DNA of 64,000 nt from Candidatus Gastranaerophilales bacterium. GTDB taxonomy: Bacteria; Cyanobacteriota; Vampirovibrionia; Gastranaerophilales; Gastranaerophilaceae. Within the stretch, counting starts at the first letter, position 1; each line of letters starts with the position of its first letter. The notes beneath the pieces are model-generated. The model was not told where the DNA came from and did not search any database. It worked only from the letters and a program-made list of their open reading frames with translations. The position numbers were made by a program, and so were the translations under genes. Shown here one piece after another: positions 7,501 to 16,709 of the stretch. The stretch is taken from contig CALUXX010000002.1 in assembly GCA_944324845.1 (NCBI GenBank), positions 230,496-294,495 on the forward strand, read 5' to 3'.

Positions 7501-9531
7501 CTACAATTCAAGCCATAAAGTCTGGTATGGTGCTAATTTTAAATGCATAACTTTGTTTTGCAACGAAATATCTACCTTTATATTATCCCCATTGATAAGG
7601 TTTTTAAGGTTTGATATATGTCCTTCATTTTTCAATATTATGCTTTTAGGTAGTTCAATTTCAGCTACAAGTTTGTCTGAAGATAAATTATTTATAACTA
7701 AAATTTGTTGTGTTTCATTTTTTCTAATGTATGCAAAATTGCTTTTTGATGAAGTTTTTAAAATTTCGAAATCCCCATCAGACATAACAGGTAATGATTT
7801 TCTTAAAGCAATTAAATTTTTTACTTTGCCATATACTTTAGAGTTGAATTTGTAATACCCTCGCAAAGAACCATAAAATAGTTTTTGCGGAACTTCTCCT
7901 CTATGTATATCTCTGGAATCAAATGGTGATAATAATTCACCTTTTTTACTTTCTTTTTTCCTTTTTAGAGCGGCTTTTTTAGCGTTTTCGAAGTTATTAG
8001 TTACACCAACTTCATCGCCGTAGTATATAATAGGGATTCCCGGTAGTGATAGTAACAATGAAAAAGCACCTTCAATTCTGTCAGGATCTTTTTCCAAGAA
8101 ATTTGCCAGTCTTCCGCTTACTCCAAATCCGTTTCTAAAACTTGCTCCCTTTAGAACAAGATCATTGAATACTAATTCTCGAACTTCAGGAGAAACCATT
8201 TCAAGTGTAAGTTCATCGTGAACTCTTAAAAATATCCCCCATACTGCAGATTTTGGAATTGGTGGAGTTTTTTTGTATGCTTCTATAAAATAATTTTTAT
8301 CTTCTGTAATTAAGCTTGCCCATAATGCAGGCATATATGGAAAATGATATGCAATTTGAGCTTCACTTGTTCGTTTTAAAATCTTATCTTCGCCGTCAAC
8401 TTGGATTTTTACATCTCTGTCTTTTCCAAAATAAGGCAATATATCTTTTGGTGTCTGGCATGCTTCTACTTGGATAACTGTAGATGGTGATGTTAATTGC
8501 AAGTAATCACTTATAATTGTCATCACTGAATGAGTTTTAGGCTCATTTTCAGCATCAGTTCCTGGTTCTTTTGATAAATATGGGATAGCATCCATTCTGA
8601 ATATATCTATACCTAAGTTTGCCCAGTGAGTAATTGTGTCAAGAACATAATATAAAACTTTCGGATTTTCCCAGTTTATGTCTAATTGGAACGGATAAAA
8701 AGTATGATATAAGTAATAGTCTTTTCCGTTAACAGTTATGTGTCTGTAATGATCTTCTGTGTTTTCGGGGAATATAAGACGGCGTTTTGAAATTTTTCCA
8801 TCCGGTTCCTTGTATTCAATAACTGTTCCGAGTTTTTCATCTTGATATTTTGTGTATTCTGGTTTTTTATCTGTATAAACGAAATAATCGAGTGCTGATT
8901 CATCTCCTGCTTCAAGTTTTTTAAACCATTCGTGTTCGTCTGAAAAATGATTTAATACTAAATCGGCTTTGATTTTGAATCCTCTTTTTTTAGCTTCTTT
9001 TATAAAAGGTATAAATGCAGCATTTCCGCCCAAATCAGGTCTTACTCTTTGTGGATTTTTAACGTCAAATCCTGCATCTTGCATTGGGCTATCTGCAAAC
9101 GGTAAAAGATATAATGTTGTTACCCCTAAATCTTCAAGATAATCAAACATTAATGCAGTTTCTTTGAATGTATTTTCTTGATTGGTTCTTACAACACCAA
9201 ATTGGTCAACGTAGAACATATAAATAATTTCATGTTTATACCAATCATCAGGTCTTGTTTTGTCCTGTTGAATAAGTTCTTTTGGTCTTTCTTGAACTGC
9301 TTTGTTTGCTATTTCAATAACTTTGTCATATATTTCATCAGCATTTTCTCTGCCGTAAACATTTGCGATTGCACTTTTTAGTTCCCTATGAATTCTGTTA
9401 TTCACAGTAACGTTTTGTTGTTCGGCTTCCATTTGTTCTGCCGGTACAACATATACTCCTTCAGCATAAACCGGTGCTGATAATAGTAGTATCCCCAAAA
9501 TGAAAACAAAAAATAATTTAATCTGGTACAT
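7501..9531 (-). CDS. Exported GH13 alpha-amylase family enzyme, trehalose-synthase-like
   Basis: 676 aa from ATG 9531, chosen because it has the SD GAGAGGGA and begins a signal peptide (MYQIKLFFVFILGILLLSAP, cleavage near VYA/EG). GH13 conserved regions are present: DLVLNHFSDE (I), GIDIFRMDAIPYL with nucleophile D314 (II), QVEACQ with acid/base E356 (III), and FLRVHDELTLEMV with D439 (IV). IIYYGDEVG and a beta-rich C-terminal domain follow. The VHDELTLEMV and YYGDE segments resemble trehalose synthase/maltose glucosyltransferase most, but those are normally cytoplasmic, so the substrate is open. A 6-bp-arm palindrome (9540-9553) overlaps the SD. Confidence 0.85.
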   Translation of the reverse strand: MYQIKLFFVFILGILLLSAPVYAEGVYVVPAEQMEAEQQNVTVNNRIHRELKSAIANVYGRENADEIYDKVIEIANKAVQERPKELIQQDKTRPDDWYKHEIIYMFYVDQFGVVRTNQENTFKETALMFDYLEDLGVTTLYLLPFADSPMQDAGFDVKNPQRVRPDLGGNAAFIPFIKEAKKRGFKIKADLVLNHFSDEHEWFKKLEAGDESALDYFVYTDKKPEYTKYQDEKLGTVIEYKEPDGKISKRRLIFPENTEDHYRHITVNGKDYYLYHTFYPFQLDINWENPKVLYYVLDTITHWANLGIDIFRMDAIPYLSKEPGTDAENEPKTHSVMTIISDYLQLTSPSTVIQVEACQTPKDILPYFGKDRDVKIQVDGEDKILKRTSEAQIAYHFPYMPALWASLITEDKNYFIEAYKKTPPIPKSAVWGIFLRVHDELTLEMVSPEVRELVFNDLVLKGASFRNGFGVSGRLANFLEKDPDRIEGAFSLLLSLPGIPIIYYGDEVGVTNNFENAKKAALKRKKESKKGELLSPFDSRDIHRGEVPQKLFYGSLRGYYKFNSKVYGKVKNLIALRKSLPVMSDGDFEILKTSSKSNFAYIRKNETQQILVINNLSSDKLVAEIELPKSIILKNEGHISNLKNLINGDNIKVDISLQNKVMHLKLAPYQTLWLEL

Positions 9532-9618
9532 ATATCCCTCTCTCATGTGAGAGTTTATCATAAATAAGATTATTTTCAATATGCAACTTTGATATGCTGT
9601 ATTCCTTGATATATAACT

Positions 9619-9645
9619 AAAAAGACCTCATTTTGAGGTCTTTTT
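9619..9645 (-). terminator. Intrinsic terminator after the cupin gene
   Basis: AAAGACCTCA and TGAGGTCTTT form a stem with a TTT loop and T-rich flanks on both strands, immediately downstream of the gene ending at 9647. Confidence 0.8.
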
Positions 9646-9646
9646 G

Positions 9647-9952
9647 CTAAATGTTTAGTAATAAAAATTTACTGTCTTTTAATGCCATAACTGAATGTTC
9701 TTTTTCTTTCTCAAACATTATTATTTCATTTTTATCAACTTTGAATTTTTCGGCGTTAAAATGAATTTCAATTTCTCCTTCAAGAACCAATACTGCGGCA
9801 TCTTTTACTGATACGTGGGTATTTATAATTTCATCTTTCTTTAGCGCTATAATTGCTAATTTGCTATCGCCATCTTGTAATAGAATTTTTTTATCAAATT
9901 CTTTTGTTTCAAATTCGATTAAATCTTTTGCTTTTAGTACTTTGTAGAACAT
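9647..9952 (-). CDS. Small cupin-fold protein
   Basis: 101 aa. The pattern of short beta strands with AVLVLEGEIEIHFNAEKFKV, then DKNEIIMFEKEKEHSVMALKD and a hydrophobic end KFLLLNI, matches a single cupin-2 barrel. Only some of the usual metal-binding residues are visible: H46 in NTHVS and H86 in KEHSVM. Metal binding and enzymatic activity are therefore uncertain; many such proteins are sensors or storage-type cupins. The SD AGGAGGT lies ahead of the ATG. Monocistronic. Confidence 0.7.
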   Translation of the reverse strand: MFYKVLKAKDLIEFETKEFDKKILLQDGDSKLAIIALKKDEIINTHVSVKDAAVLVLEGEIEIHFNAEKFKVDKNEIIMFEKEKEHSVMALKDSKFLLLNI

Positions 9953-10087
9953 ATTTACCTCCTTTTAGTTACAATTCATTTAAATCTATATTGATAAAAA
10001 TGACATCAAACATATGAGCAGGTGTTGCTACTAATTTTAAGAATATTCGAAAACTAAACAATAATATGAATTATATTAATTATAAAT

Positions 10088-11401
10088 TTATTGGATGGGT
10101 TTTAAAATTTTATCTGATTGTATTGTTTTTGAAGATGATAGGTTGTTGTTTGTTATATAATGTGCTTTTTTAGGTAATTCAAATCCAAAATCACACGTTT
10201 GGTTTTTGTCGCTTTTTGCATAAACTTTGCCATTGTGAGCATCTATTATTTGTTTTGATAAGTATAAACCAAGACCTGTTGCTGTTTTTTGATATTTTGC
10301 ATCCGAATTATGTTTATATTTTTCAAAGATTTCTTTTAACTTGTCTTGTGGTATGTATTCGCTTTTATTTCTTACATTAAAGCATATTGAAGATGTTTGG
10401 TCTTTAATGCTTATATTAATAATTGAATTTTTAAATCCGTAAGTTATTGCATTTCCGAGAAAATTCACAATTACTCTTTTTATCTGAAATTTGTCAGCAA
10501 TTATATATATTTCCTTTTTATCGGGATAAATTCGAATTTGTTGTTCTTTTACGGATAAAAGGTTTGATAAACTTTCTGTTATTGTTTGTACAAGTTCCAC
10601 AAGGTCAAATCTTTCCGGTATTATTTTAGTTTCACCGCTTTCATATTGGTAGGAATCTAATATGGTGAAAATTAGTTCATTCATATAGTTGCAAGAACTT
10701 TTCATTTGAGTAATTATTTCTTTTTGTTCTTCGCTCAAATCTCCTAAAATCCCTGATAAAAGCAAGTTTGCTGCTTGAAGTTGAGCATTTGTGGGTGTTT
10801 TTAAATCGTGTGTAAGGGTTGCAATATATGAGGATTTACTACCTTCAATTTCTTTTTCTGTATCTGTATTTACAAGGATAACAACTATTTTTACAACTTT
10901 CCCCAGTATATTTTTGATGGGTATTTTAGTAATTTTAAACCAGTATTTTGTGTGATTTATTTCTACTTGTCGTTCTGATGAGGAGCTGTTTCCTGTCGTT
11001 AGGATTATTTTATCTTCTTCTATATCTGGTTGTGCATTTTCGTATATTTTATATATGTTTTTACCGATTATTTTCTCGGTTTTGGTGTTTAAAAATTTTG
11101 CGAATTGGTTATTTGCTAAAAGTATTTTTCCGTTTGTATCTTTTAAGAATATTATAAATGGTGAATTGTTTATAACCGAATCCATTTGTGTGTATTGGGT
11201 AACGAAATTCTCATTAATTTGTTTAGTTCTAAGGTTATCCAGATGGCGAGTTACCAGGACTGTTGCTATAATAATCATGTAAAATGTACTTTCTTTAGTA
11301 ACCGAATTTGCCATGTTTGGAATTAACGATAGTGCTATAGCAACTAAAAATAACATACAAATAAACGCAACGCCTATTGTTGCATACTTAAACTTAATCA
11401 T
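10088..11401 (-). CDS. Membrane PAS sensor histidine kinase
   Basis: 437 aa: two membrane helices (about 8-30 and 38-52), a PAS domain (about 68-180; SPFIIFLKDTNGKILLANN), and a HisKA domain with phospho-accepting H198 in LTHDLKTP. The HATPase domain has its N-box at N317 (NFLGNAITYG) and G-box GLGLYLS at 376-382. A short Ser/Lys tail follows. No response regulator is adjacent, so it is an orphan kinase whose partner lies elsewhere. The periplasmic loop between the helices is very short, so the signal is more likely intramembrane or read by the cytoplasmic PAS domain. Confidence 0.92.
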   Translation of the reverse strand: MIKFKYATIGVAFICMLFLVAIALSLIPNMANSVTKESTFYMIIIATVLVTRHLDNLRTKQINENFVTQYTQMDSVINNSPFIIFLKDTNGKILLANNQFAKFLNTKTEKIIGKNIYKIYENAQPDIEEDKIILTTGNSSSSERQVEINHTKYWFKITKIPIKNILGKVVKIVVILVNTDTEKEIEGSKSSYIATLTHDLKTPTNAQLQAANLLLSGILGDLSEEQKEIITQMKSSCNYMNELIFTILDSYQYESGETKIIPERFDLVELVQTITESLSNLLSVKEQQIRIYPDKKEIYIIADKFQIKRVIVNFLGNAITYGFKNSIINISIKDQTSSICFNVRNKSEYIPQDKLKEIFEKYKHNSDAKYQKTATGLGLYLSKQIIDAHNGKVYAKSDKNQTCDFGFELPKKAHYITNNNLSSSKTIQSDKILKPIQ

Positions 11402-11642
11402 ATTAAACTAACCCCGTGTATTACATAAGTAATAATTATGCTCATATTGTATAATACAAAATTACGAGTTGAACATTAGAAACATGGCTAATATTTCTTT
11501 CATACTGGATAATATGTTAAATTCATAAAATAATATATTCATATTAGATTTGAAAGTTCAAATTCTTTAAAAGGTTGATTTAATTTTATTGCTAATTTGA
11601 AATAATAAAATTGTTATCACCTTTGGAGGGATTTTTTTTACT

Positions 11643-11828
11643 ATGAATATGCATGAACAGTGTTTGCTACGTTATTTAACACATCCTGATGAATTGTCTT
11701 ACAATACAGAAATTTTGAAATTAACTAATAAAATATTAGAACATAGATTTGTAGTAAAAAATATTCTTGCCAATGTTTCAGTGTTAAATTATACTGAAGG
11801 GGTAAATAACGTTACTGAATGTCTTTAA
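11643..11828 (+). CDS. Small hypothetical protein upstream of the cyclase gene (61 aa)
   Basis: The SD GGAGGG lies 13-18 nt ahead of the ATG, a slightly long spacing; a second ATG is two codons on, and a candidate promoter TTGCTA-17-TGTTAT is at 11589-11617. The product (LTHPDELSYNTEILKLTNKI...) is helical and Asn-rich with no signal peptide. It ends 59 bp before the CHASE2-GGDEF start, so it could be a co-regulated small protein or a leader peptide. No family recognised. Confidence 0.55.
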   Translation: MNMHEQCLLRYLTHPDELSYNTEILKLTNKILEHRFVVKNILANVSVLNYTEGVNNVTECL

Positions 11829-11835
11829 TCTGATA

Positions 11836-11873
11836 CTATACGTAGTCGTTTGTATTTGATTAATGACGTATAG
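11836..11873. repeat. Inverted repeat between the small ORF and the GGDEF gene
   Basis: Perfect 8-bp arms, CTATACGT (11836-11843) and ACGTATAG (11866-11873), enclose 22 nt. No T run follows, so it is not an intrinsic terminator. It ends 14 bp before the cyclase ATG and could be an operator or a leader hairpin controlling translation. Confidence 0.5.
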
Positions 11874-11887
11874 CGAAGGTTGGTATT

Positions 11888-13597
11888 ATGTTAAAGAGAT
11901 TTTTATATATTCTATGGGTATCGGTATTTTTAGTACTATTGTTTTTGGGTGTGAAAAATGGTGGATTATTAACCTTTTTAGATTCTATGGAGAATAGAAC
12001 TTTCGATATTCGTCAAAGTATTATTGCGAAATCTCATTATAGAAAACATAATCCCAATATTGTAATTGCAGCAATAGATGATGCAAGTTATGAATATGTA
12101 TTGGATAATTATGGTGAATGGCCATTAAGAAGAGATGTTTATGCCAAAATTGTAGATTATATAGAGGCGCAAAATCCCAAAAGTATAGCTTTTGATTTGA
12201 TGTTTGTACGCTCAATGAAAAGTGATGAAGCCTCAGATAATGCGTTAATAAATATATTCAAAAAGTATGATAATGTATATACCGCAATGAATTTGGATAA
12301 CCAACCTCAAGATTTGCGCCTACCGCCGGAACTGTCACTTCCATCAATAAAACCTTATCCAAATACTGATGATACTGTTGAATATTCAAATTGCAGAATA
12401 ATATTAAGAGGAATTTTAGATGCAACATCAAATATCGGGATGATAAATGTATCAAGATCAAGTGATGGTGTTTTGCGTAGAATGCCTTTATATTTGAAAT
12501 ATCAAGGAAAGTATTATCCGCAATTAGGTTATCTTTTAGCTAATGATTTAAGTGGTGAAAACGGGTTAAAGAATATTCGTCCTGATAAAGAGGCAAGTGT
12601 TATTCTAAATTGGTATGGACCTGCTGAAACATTTGAAAATATTCCATTATATAAGCTTATAAAAGCTGCAGAGGGTAAAGAAGAACTGGATTATGATTTT
12701 AGTAATAAAATTGTATATTTTGGCGCAACAGCATCCAGTTTGTTTGATATAAAAACTGTTCCTGTAGATAAAGTATATCCAGGTGTTGAAGTTCAGACAA
12801 CTTATGTAAATAATTTACTTGATGGCAGTCTTATTCATAAAGTTCCATTGGGTGTAAATCTTTTAATTGCTTTACTATTAGCAATAATAACAGTATTATG
12901 TGTGTTTAGAATTTCCTCAATGCCTGTTGCATTTTGTCTATCAGCAACGATTTATACTGTTTATGTGATGTTTACATATTATGCTATGCAATTTAAAAAT
13001 TTATGGTTTGAAATAGTAAATCCATTGATTTGTGTTTTGTTTGCGTTTATTGTCACTGTAATTATAAAGTATTTGATAAAATCAAGAGATTTTGATCAAC
13101 AGTACAAACTTGCAACAACAGATGGTTTAACGGAATTGTACAATCACAGATATTTTCAAGAACAGTTGCAGGTTCAGGTAAATCATTCTAATCGTTACGG
13201 AAATCCTGTATCTTTGATAATAATAGATATTGATTTTTTCAAGCAATTTAATGACAAATACGGACACCAATCAGGAGATGCCGTGTTAAGACAAGTTGCG
13301 ATGACATTAAAGAAAAATGTAAGATTGACCGATATAGTATGTAGGTATGGCGGAGAAGAAATGAGTATAATTCTTCCAAATACCAAATATGAGGAAGCTG
13401 TTAATATTGCAAAAAAACTCTGTACAATAATTTCTTCCAAGCAGTTCAAGTTAACGAACTCAAGAGAAAGCAATGTGACAATCAGTTTGGGTGTTGCTTC
13501 TATTGGCGAAGATGGTGTAACACCATCAGAAATTATTGAATCAGCAGACAAAAGATTATATAATGCAAAAGAAAACGGCAGAAACAGGGTTAATTGA
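11888..13597 (+). CDS. CHASE2-GGDEF diguanylate cyclase
   Basis: 569 aa. An N-terminal membrane helix (about 5-25) is followed by an extracytoplasmic CHASE2 sensor (about 36-310; NIVIAAIDDASYEYV, FDLMFV). Three more helices lie at about 320-395, then a cytoplasmic GGDEF domain at about 405-569. The active-site motif is RYGGEEM (486-492), and an RxxD product-inhibition site (RLTD, 479-482) lies at canonical spacing, so the enzyme is predicted active and feedback-inhibited by c-di-GMP. It is followed after 18 bp by the NTPase-TPR gene. CHASE2-3TM-GGDEF proteins are frequent in Cyanobacteria and relatives. Confidence 0.95.
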   Translation: MLKRFLYILWVSVFLVLLFLGVKNGGLLTFLDSMENRTFDIRQSIIAKSHYRKHNPNIVIAAIDDASYEYVLDNYGEWPLRRDVYAKIVDYIEAQNPKSIAFDLMFVRSMKSDEASDNALINIFKKYDNVYTAMNLDNQPQDLRLPPELSLPSIKPYPNTDDTVEYSNCRIILRGILDATSNIGMINVSRSSDGVLRRMPLYLKYQGKYYPQLGYLLANDLSGENGLKNIRPDKEASVILNWYGPAETFENIPLYKLIKAAEGKEELDYDFSNKIVYFGATASSLFDIKTVPVDKVYPGVEVQTTYVNNLLDGSLIHKVPLGVNLLIALLLAIITVLCVFRISSMPVAFCLSATIYTVYVMFTYYAMQFKNLWFEIVNPLICVLFAFIVTVIIKYLIKSRDFDQQYKLATTDGLTELYNHRYFQEQLQVQVNHSNRYGNPVSLIIIDIDFFKQFNDKYGHQSGDAVLRQVAMTLKKNVRLTDIVCRYGGEEMSIILPNTKYEEAVNIAKKLCTIISSKQFKLTNSRESNVTISLGVASIGEDGVTPSEIIESADKRLYNAKENGRNRVN

Positions 13598-13615
13598 TAA
13601 GAAACTAACAAATAT

Positions 13616-16036
13616 ATGAATGAATTTATCGACTCAATAATAAATACAAAAGATTTACCGAAGGATTATCCGGTAGTTCCTGCTTTAATTGAAAATAATG
13701 AAAAGCAGATTAAGCAGTTGAGCACATTTTTGATGAATGAAAAAAAACTTGCTTTAGTAAGCGGATTTAAAGGAAGCGGAAAATCTGATGTTGTAAATTT
13801 TGTTATCAGAAATTTAAAAGATGACGTACTTGTTTTACACTATACCTGTTTTGAAACAACAATTCTTGATGATATGTTGTTGAGTTTTTATGAGAAATTC
13901 AGAAATTATGTTCTAAAAGGAACAATACCTCAACCGCGAGTTAAAGTCGAAAATTTTACACAAATGATAAATTCATACTTTAACTATGTTTTAAATCCTA
14001 TCATTATAGTTATAGATTCATTTGAGGCTATTGTTAAAGAGAATAGAGAAAGTATTATTGATTTTTTGAAGCATTTAAGTAAGTTTCCAAATGTTAAAAT
14101 TGTTATGATATCTTCTGTATTTAAAATGGAGACATTTGAAGGTTTTGATTATGAAACGGTTACTATGTTGCCATTGTCACAAAAATTATTTGAAAAATAT
14201 TTGAAAGATAATGGAATTAAAAATATTGGTGTCTTTTCAAATGAGTTATATAAAATTTCAAAAGGATATTACAAGAATGTTGAATTTGCAATAAACGTTA
14301 TCAAGTTGCGAAACTTAACACTTGTGAAATTTTTAGAAAATTACACCAAAAGTTATATGTCCTATTCTGAATTTATAGTAAGGGAACTTTTATCATTTGT
14401 GGATCCTGTTAGTGCTCATTTGTTCAGGTTACTTACAGTAATGAGGATTCCAATTCATATAAATCTTTTAAAAACATTACATTTGTATAATGAAGAACAG
14501 ATTATATATTTTATTCAAAATTCAATATTATCATACGAGGGTAATTGTATTTATTTGAAGGAATCTTTGAGGAATGTTATTGAAAATCAAATTCCTGATA
14601 ATGTAATGATAAAATTACATTCAGCTTGTATTGATTTATATAATACACAATTACCATTGAAACCTGCAGAAAGAGATTTGTTATTATCTCGTCAAACAAT
14701 GCGTAATGAAATTGAGTATCACAGTATGTTTATTCCAAAACGTCCTGTAATACCGCCAAAACCTGTGAAAAAGGAACCTGTAGAACCTCCAAAACAACTT
14801 CCTCCAATAGAGAATGCCCAAGTTGTTGAGGATACTAAACCACAAGCATCTGAGGTGAAAGAAGAAACAAAAGAAGATAAAATCAATAAAATCAGTTTCA
14901 TTATAGAAGATGAATCTATGCTTGATAATATTGCTGATTCAATAAATTCTTATATAACAACAACAAATCAAGCAACTCAGATTGAAAAAGAAACATCATT
15001 AATGAACTTGCAGCAAATTTTAAATCTTGCACGTTCAGAAGAAAATAATTATAACTATAAACACGTAGTTCAACTTTATCAAACCGCATTGACCAAAACT
15101 TCAGATGATGATTTTTATAAGTTTTTGCCATCTATTTATATAAAATTAGCTCAAGCATATCAGCACTTGTCAGATTTATATAATGCAATGGAATATTATA
15201 CTCAGGCACATGATTTCTATTATAATGCTTCTAATTTTGACAAAGTGTATGAAATGAAACTCGAAATTGCAAATATATATTATGCAATGTACAAAAATGA
15301 TAATGCAAGATATATACTTTCAGAGTTGGAAAAAGTTGACACCTTATCGAATGAGATGAAGATAAAGGTAAACTTAGCACTTGCAAAACTATCTGATGAT
15401 CCGGCAAAAGAGTATCAATATTATAAAAAATCAATACCTCTTGTAGATATAAAAACAGATAAACATATAAAATCAGAATTGTATTATAAACACGCAGTTT
15501 TGAGCAGTGAATATGGTGAACTTAGAACTTCTGCTCAATTCTATCTAAAATGTATAGAAATCAGTAATAATCCAAAACATAATCCATACTTATCAATGGC
15601 ATTATCAAATTTAGCAGATTTATATTCTGAAATAGGTTCCAGTGCACAGGCAATAAAATACTATAATGAAAGCATAAGTATTGATTTAACAACAAAGAAC
15701 TATAATGGTTTATATGTATCATCTTCAAGATTAGCGGAAATATATTCTTCAACAGATGATAACAAAGCGATGGAATATTATAATGATGCACTTTCTTATG
15801 CAAGAAAATTAAATGAACCTTTCTATATAGTAAGTACATTTTTAGAATTGGCAGATTTTTATTCATTGAGACGGAATTTTGAATTTGCATACAAAAATTT
15901 AATTGAAGCGTATAAACTTGCAAAAACTACATTAACGCAGGATAATTTAGATAAAATTGTTTCAAGACTGGAAGAATTGAAAAAGAGAATAACAGTAGCA
16001 GAATTAATGAGATATCAGGCAAAATATGGAAAATAA
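13616..16036 (+). CDS. P-loop NTPase with C-terminal TPR array
   Basis: 806 aa. Walker A is GFKGSGKS (50-57) and Walker B is IIIVIDSFEAI (129-139), followed by a sensor-like KIVMISS strand. This resembles an ORC/STAND-type AAA ATPase module, with a helical region to about 370. A proline/lysine-rich linker (about 375-400; PPKPVKKEPVEPPKQLPP) leads to an extended TPR region from about 465 to 800. The linker-plus-TPR layout suits a regulated assembly protein. It sits between a c-di-GMP cyclase and rsmG, whose start it overlaps by 11 nt. The cellular role is unknown. Confidence 0.8.
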   Translation: MNEFIDSIINTKDLPKDYPVVPALIENNEKQIKQLSTFLMNEKKLALVSGFKGSGKSDVVNFVIRNLKDDVLVLHYTCFETTILDDMLLSFYEKFRNYVLKGTIPQPRVKVENFTQMINSYFNYVLNPIIIVIDSFEAIVKENRESIIDFLKHLSKFPNVKIVMISSVFKMETFEGFDYETVTMLPLSQKLFEKYLKDNGIKNIGVFSNELYKISKGYYKNVEFAINVIKLRNLTLVKFLENYTKSYMSYSEFIVRELLSFVDPVSAHLFRLLTVMRIPIHINLLKTLHLYNEEQIIYFIQNSILSYEGNCIYLKESLRNVIENQIPDNVMIKLHSACIDLYNTQLPLKPAERDLLLSRQTMRNEIEYHSMFIPKRPVIPPKPVKKEPVEPPKQLPPIENAQVVEDTKPQASEVKEETKEDKINKISFIIEDESMLDNIADSINSYITTTNQATQIEKETSLMNLQQILNLARSEENNYNYKHVVQLYQTALTKTSDDDFYKFLPSIYIKLAQAYQHLSDLYNAMEYYTQAHDFYYNASNFDKVYEMKLEIANIYYAMYKNDNARYILSELEKVDTLSNEMKIKVNLALAKLSDDPAKEYQYYKKSIPLVDIKTDKHIKSELYYKHAVLSSEYGELRTSAQFYLKCIEISNNPKHNPYLSMALSNLADLYSEIGSSAQAIKYYNESISIDLTTKNYNGLYVSSSRLAEIYSSTDDNKAMEYYNDALSYARKLNEPFYIVSTFLELADFYSLRRNFEFAYKNLIEAYKLAKTTLTQDNLDKIVSRLEELKKRITVAELMRYQAKYGK

Positions 16037-16622
16037 TAAAGTTTTTTATAAAAGTTATATGGAATGTTTTTTGGAAGAAAATTCCAAAGTGAATTTAATA
16101 TCAAAGAATGATGAAAAATATTTGTGGGAAAAACATATATACGATTCTTTAGCAATATCATTATTTTTTGAAAAATATTCACCAACAGCTTCAACCCTTC
16201 TTGATATTGGAACTGGAGGTGGTTTCCCATCTGTTCCTATAGCTTTAAAATACCCTGATATAAAGGTAGTAGCAGTTGATAGTATCGCAAAAAAAATAAG
16301 AGCAATAGATTCAATAAAGGCAAAACTAAATATAAAAAATTTAGAACCTATATGCAGTAGAGTTGAAAATTTAGATGGAAAATTCGATGTTATTACGTCA
16401 AGAGCAGTTTCTTCTTTAAAAACAATATGTGAATATGCACTGCCTAAACTAAATTCAAACGGTTTTTTTGTTGCTTATAAATCTAAAAAGTATAAAGAAG
16501 AAATAGAAGAAGCATCAAGTGTATTAAAAAAATACAAATTTGAAATTATAGATGTGATAGAATACGACTTACCACTTGAAGAAAAAATTGATAGAAATCT
16601 TATTATAATCAAACATAAATAA
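16026..16622 (+). CDS. rsmG: 16S rRNA m7G527 methyltransferase RsmG (GidB)
   Basis: 198 aa. The SAM-binding motif LLDIGTGGGFPSVPIAL is followed by VVAVDSIAKKIRAID and the family segment DVITSRAVSSL. The N-terminus (NLISKNDEKYLWEKHIYDSL) matches RsmG. It methylates N7 of G527 in the 530 loop. It overlaps the NTPase-TPR gene by 11 nt, so it is translated from the same message. In many bacteria it pairs with mnmG or parA; here mnmE is 33 kb away. Confidence 0.95.
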   Translation: MENNKVFYKSYMECFLEENSKVNLISKNDEKYLWEKHIYDSLAISLFFEKYSPTASTLLDIGTGGGFPSVPIALKYPDIKVVAVDSIAKKIRAIDSIKAKLNIKNLEPICSRVENLDGKFDVITSRAVSSLKTICEYALPKLNSNGFFVAYKSKKYKEEIEEASSVLKKYKFEIIDVIEYDLPLEEKIDRNLIIIKHK

Positions 16623-16709
16623 ACAATGTTACAAAACTACTTATTTATTATCGAGTTGTTGAAATCCTAAATTTAATATATATGATTATGTTAAAGGGGT
16701 ATAGGGGTA

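Noticed and set aside
11829-11887. Possible c-di-GMP riboswitch before the cyclase
   Set aside because: Only an 8-bp inverted repeat is present; the conserved GEMM core and tetraloop receptor sequences are not seen.
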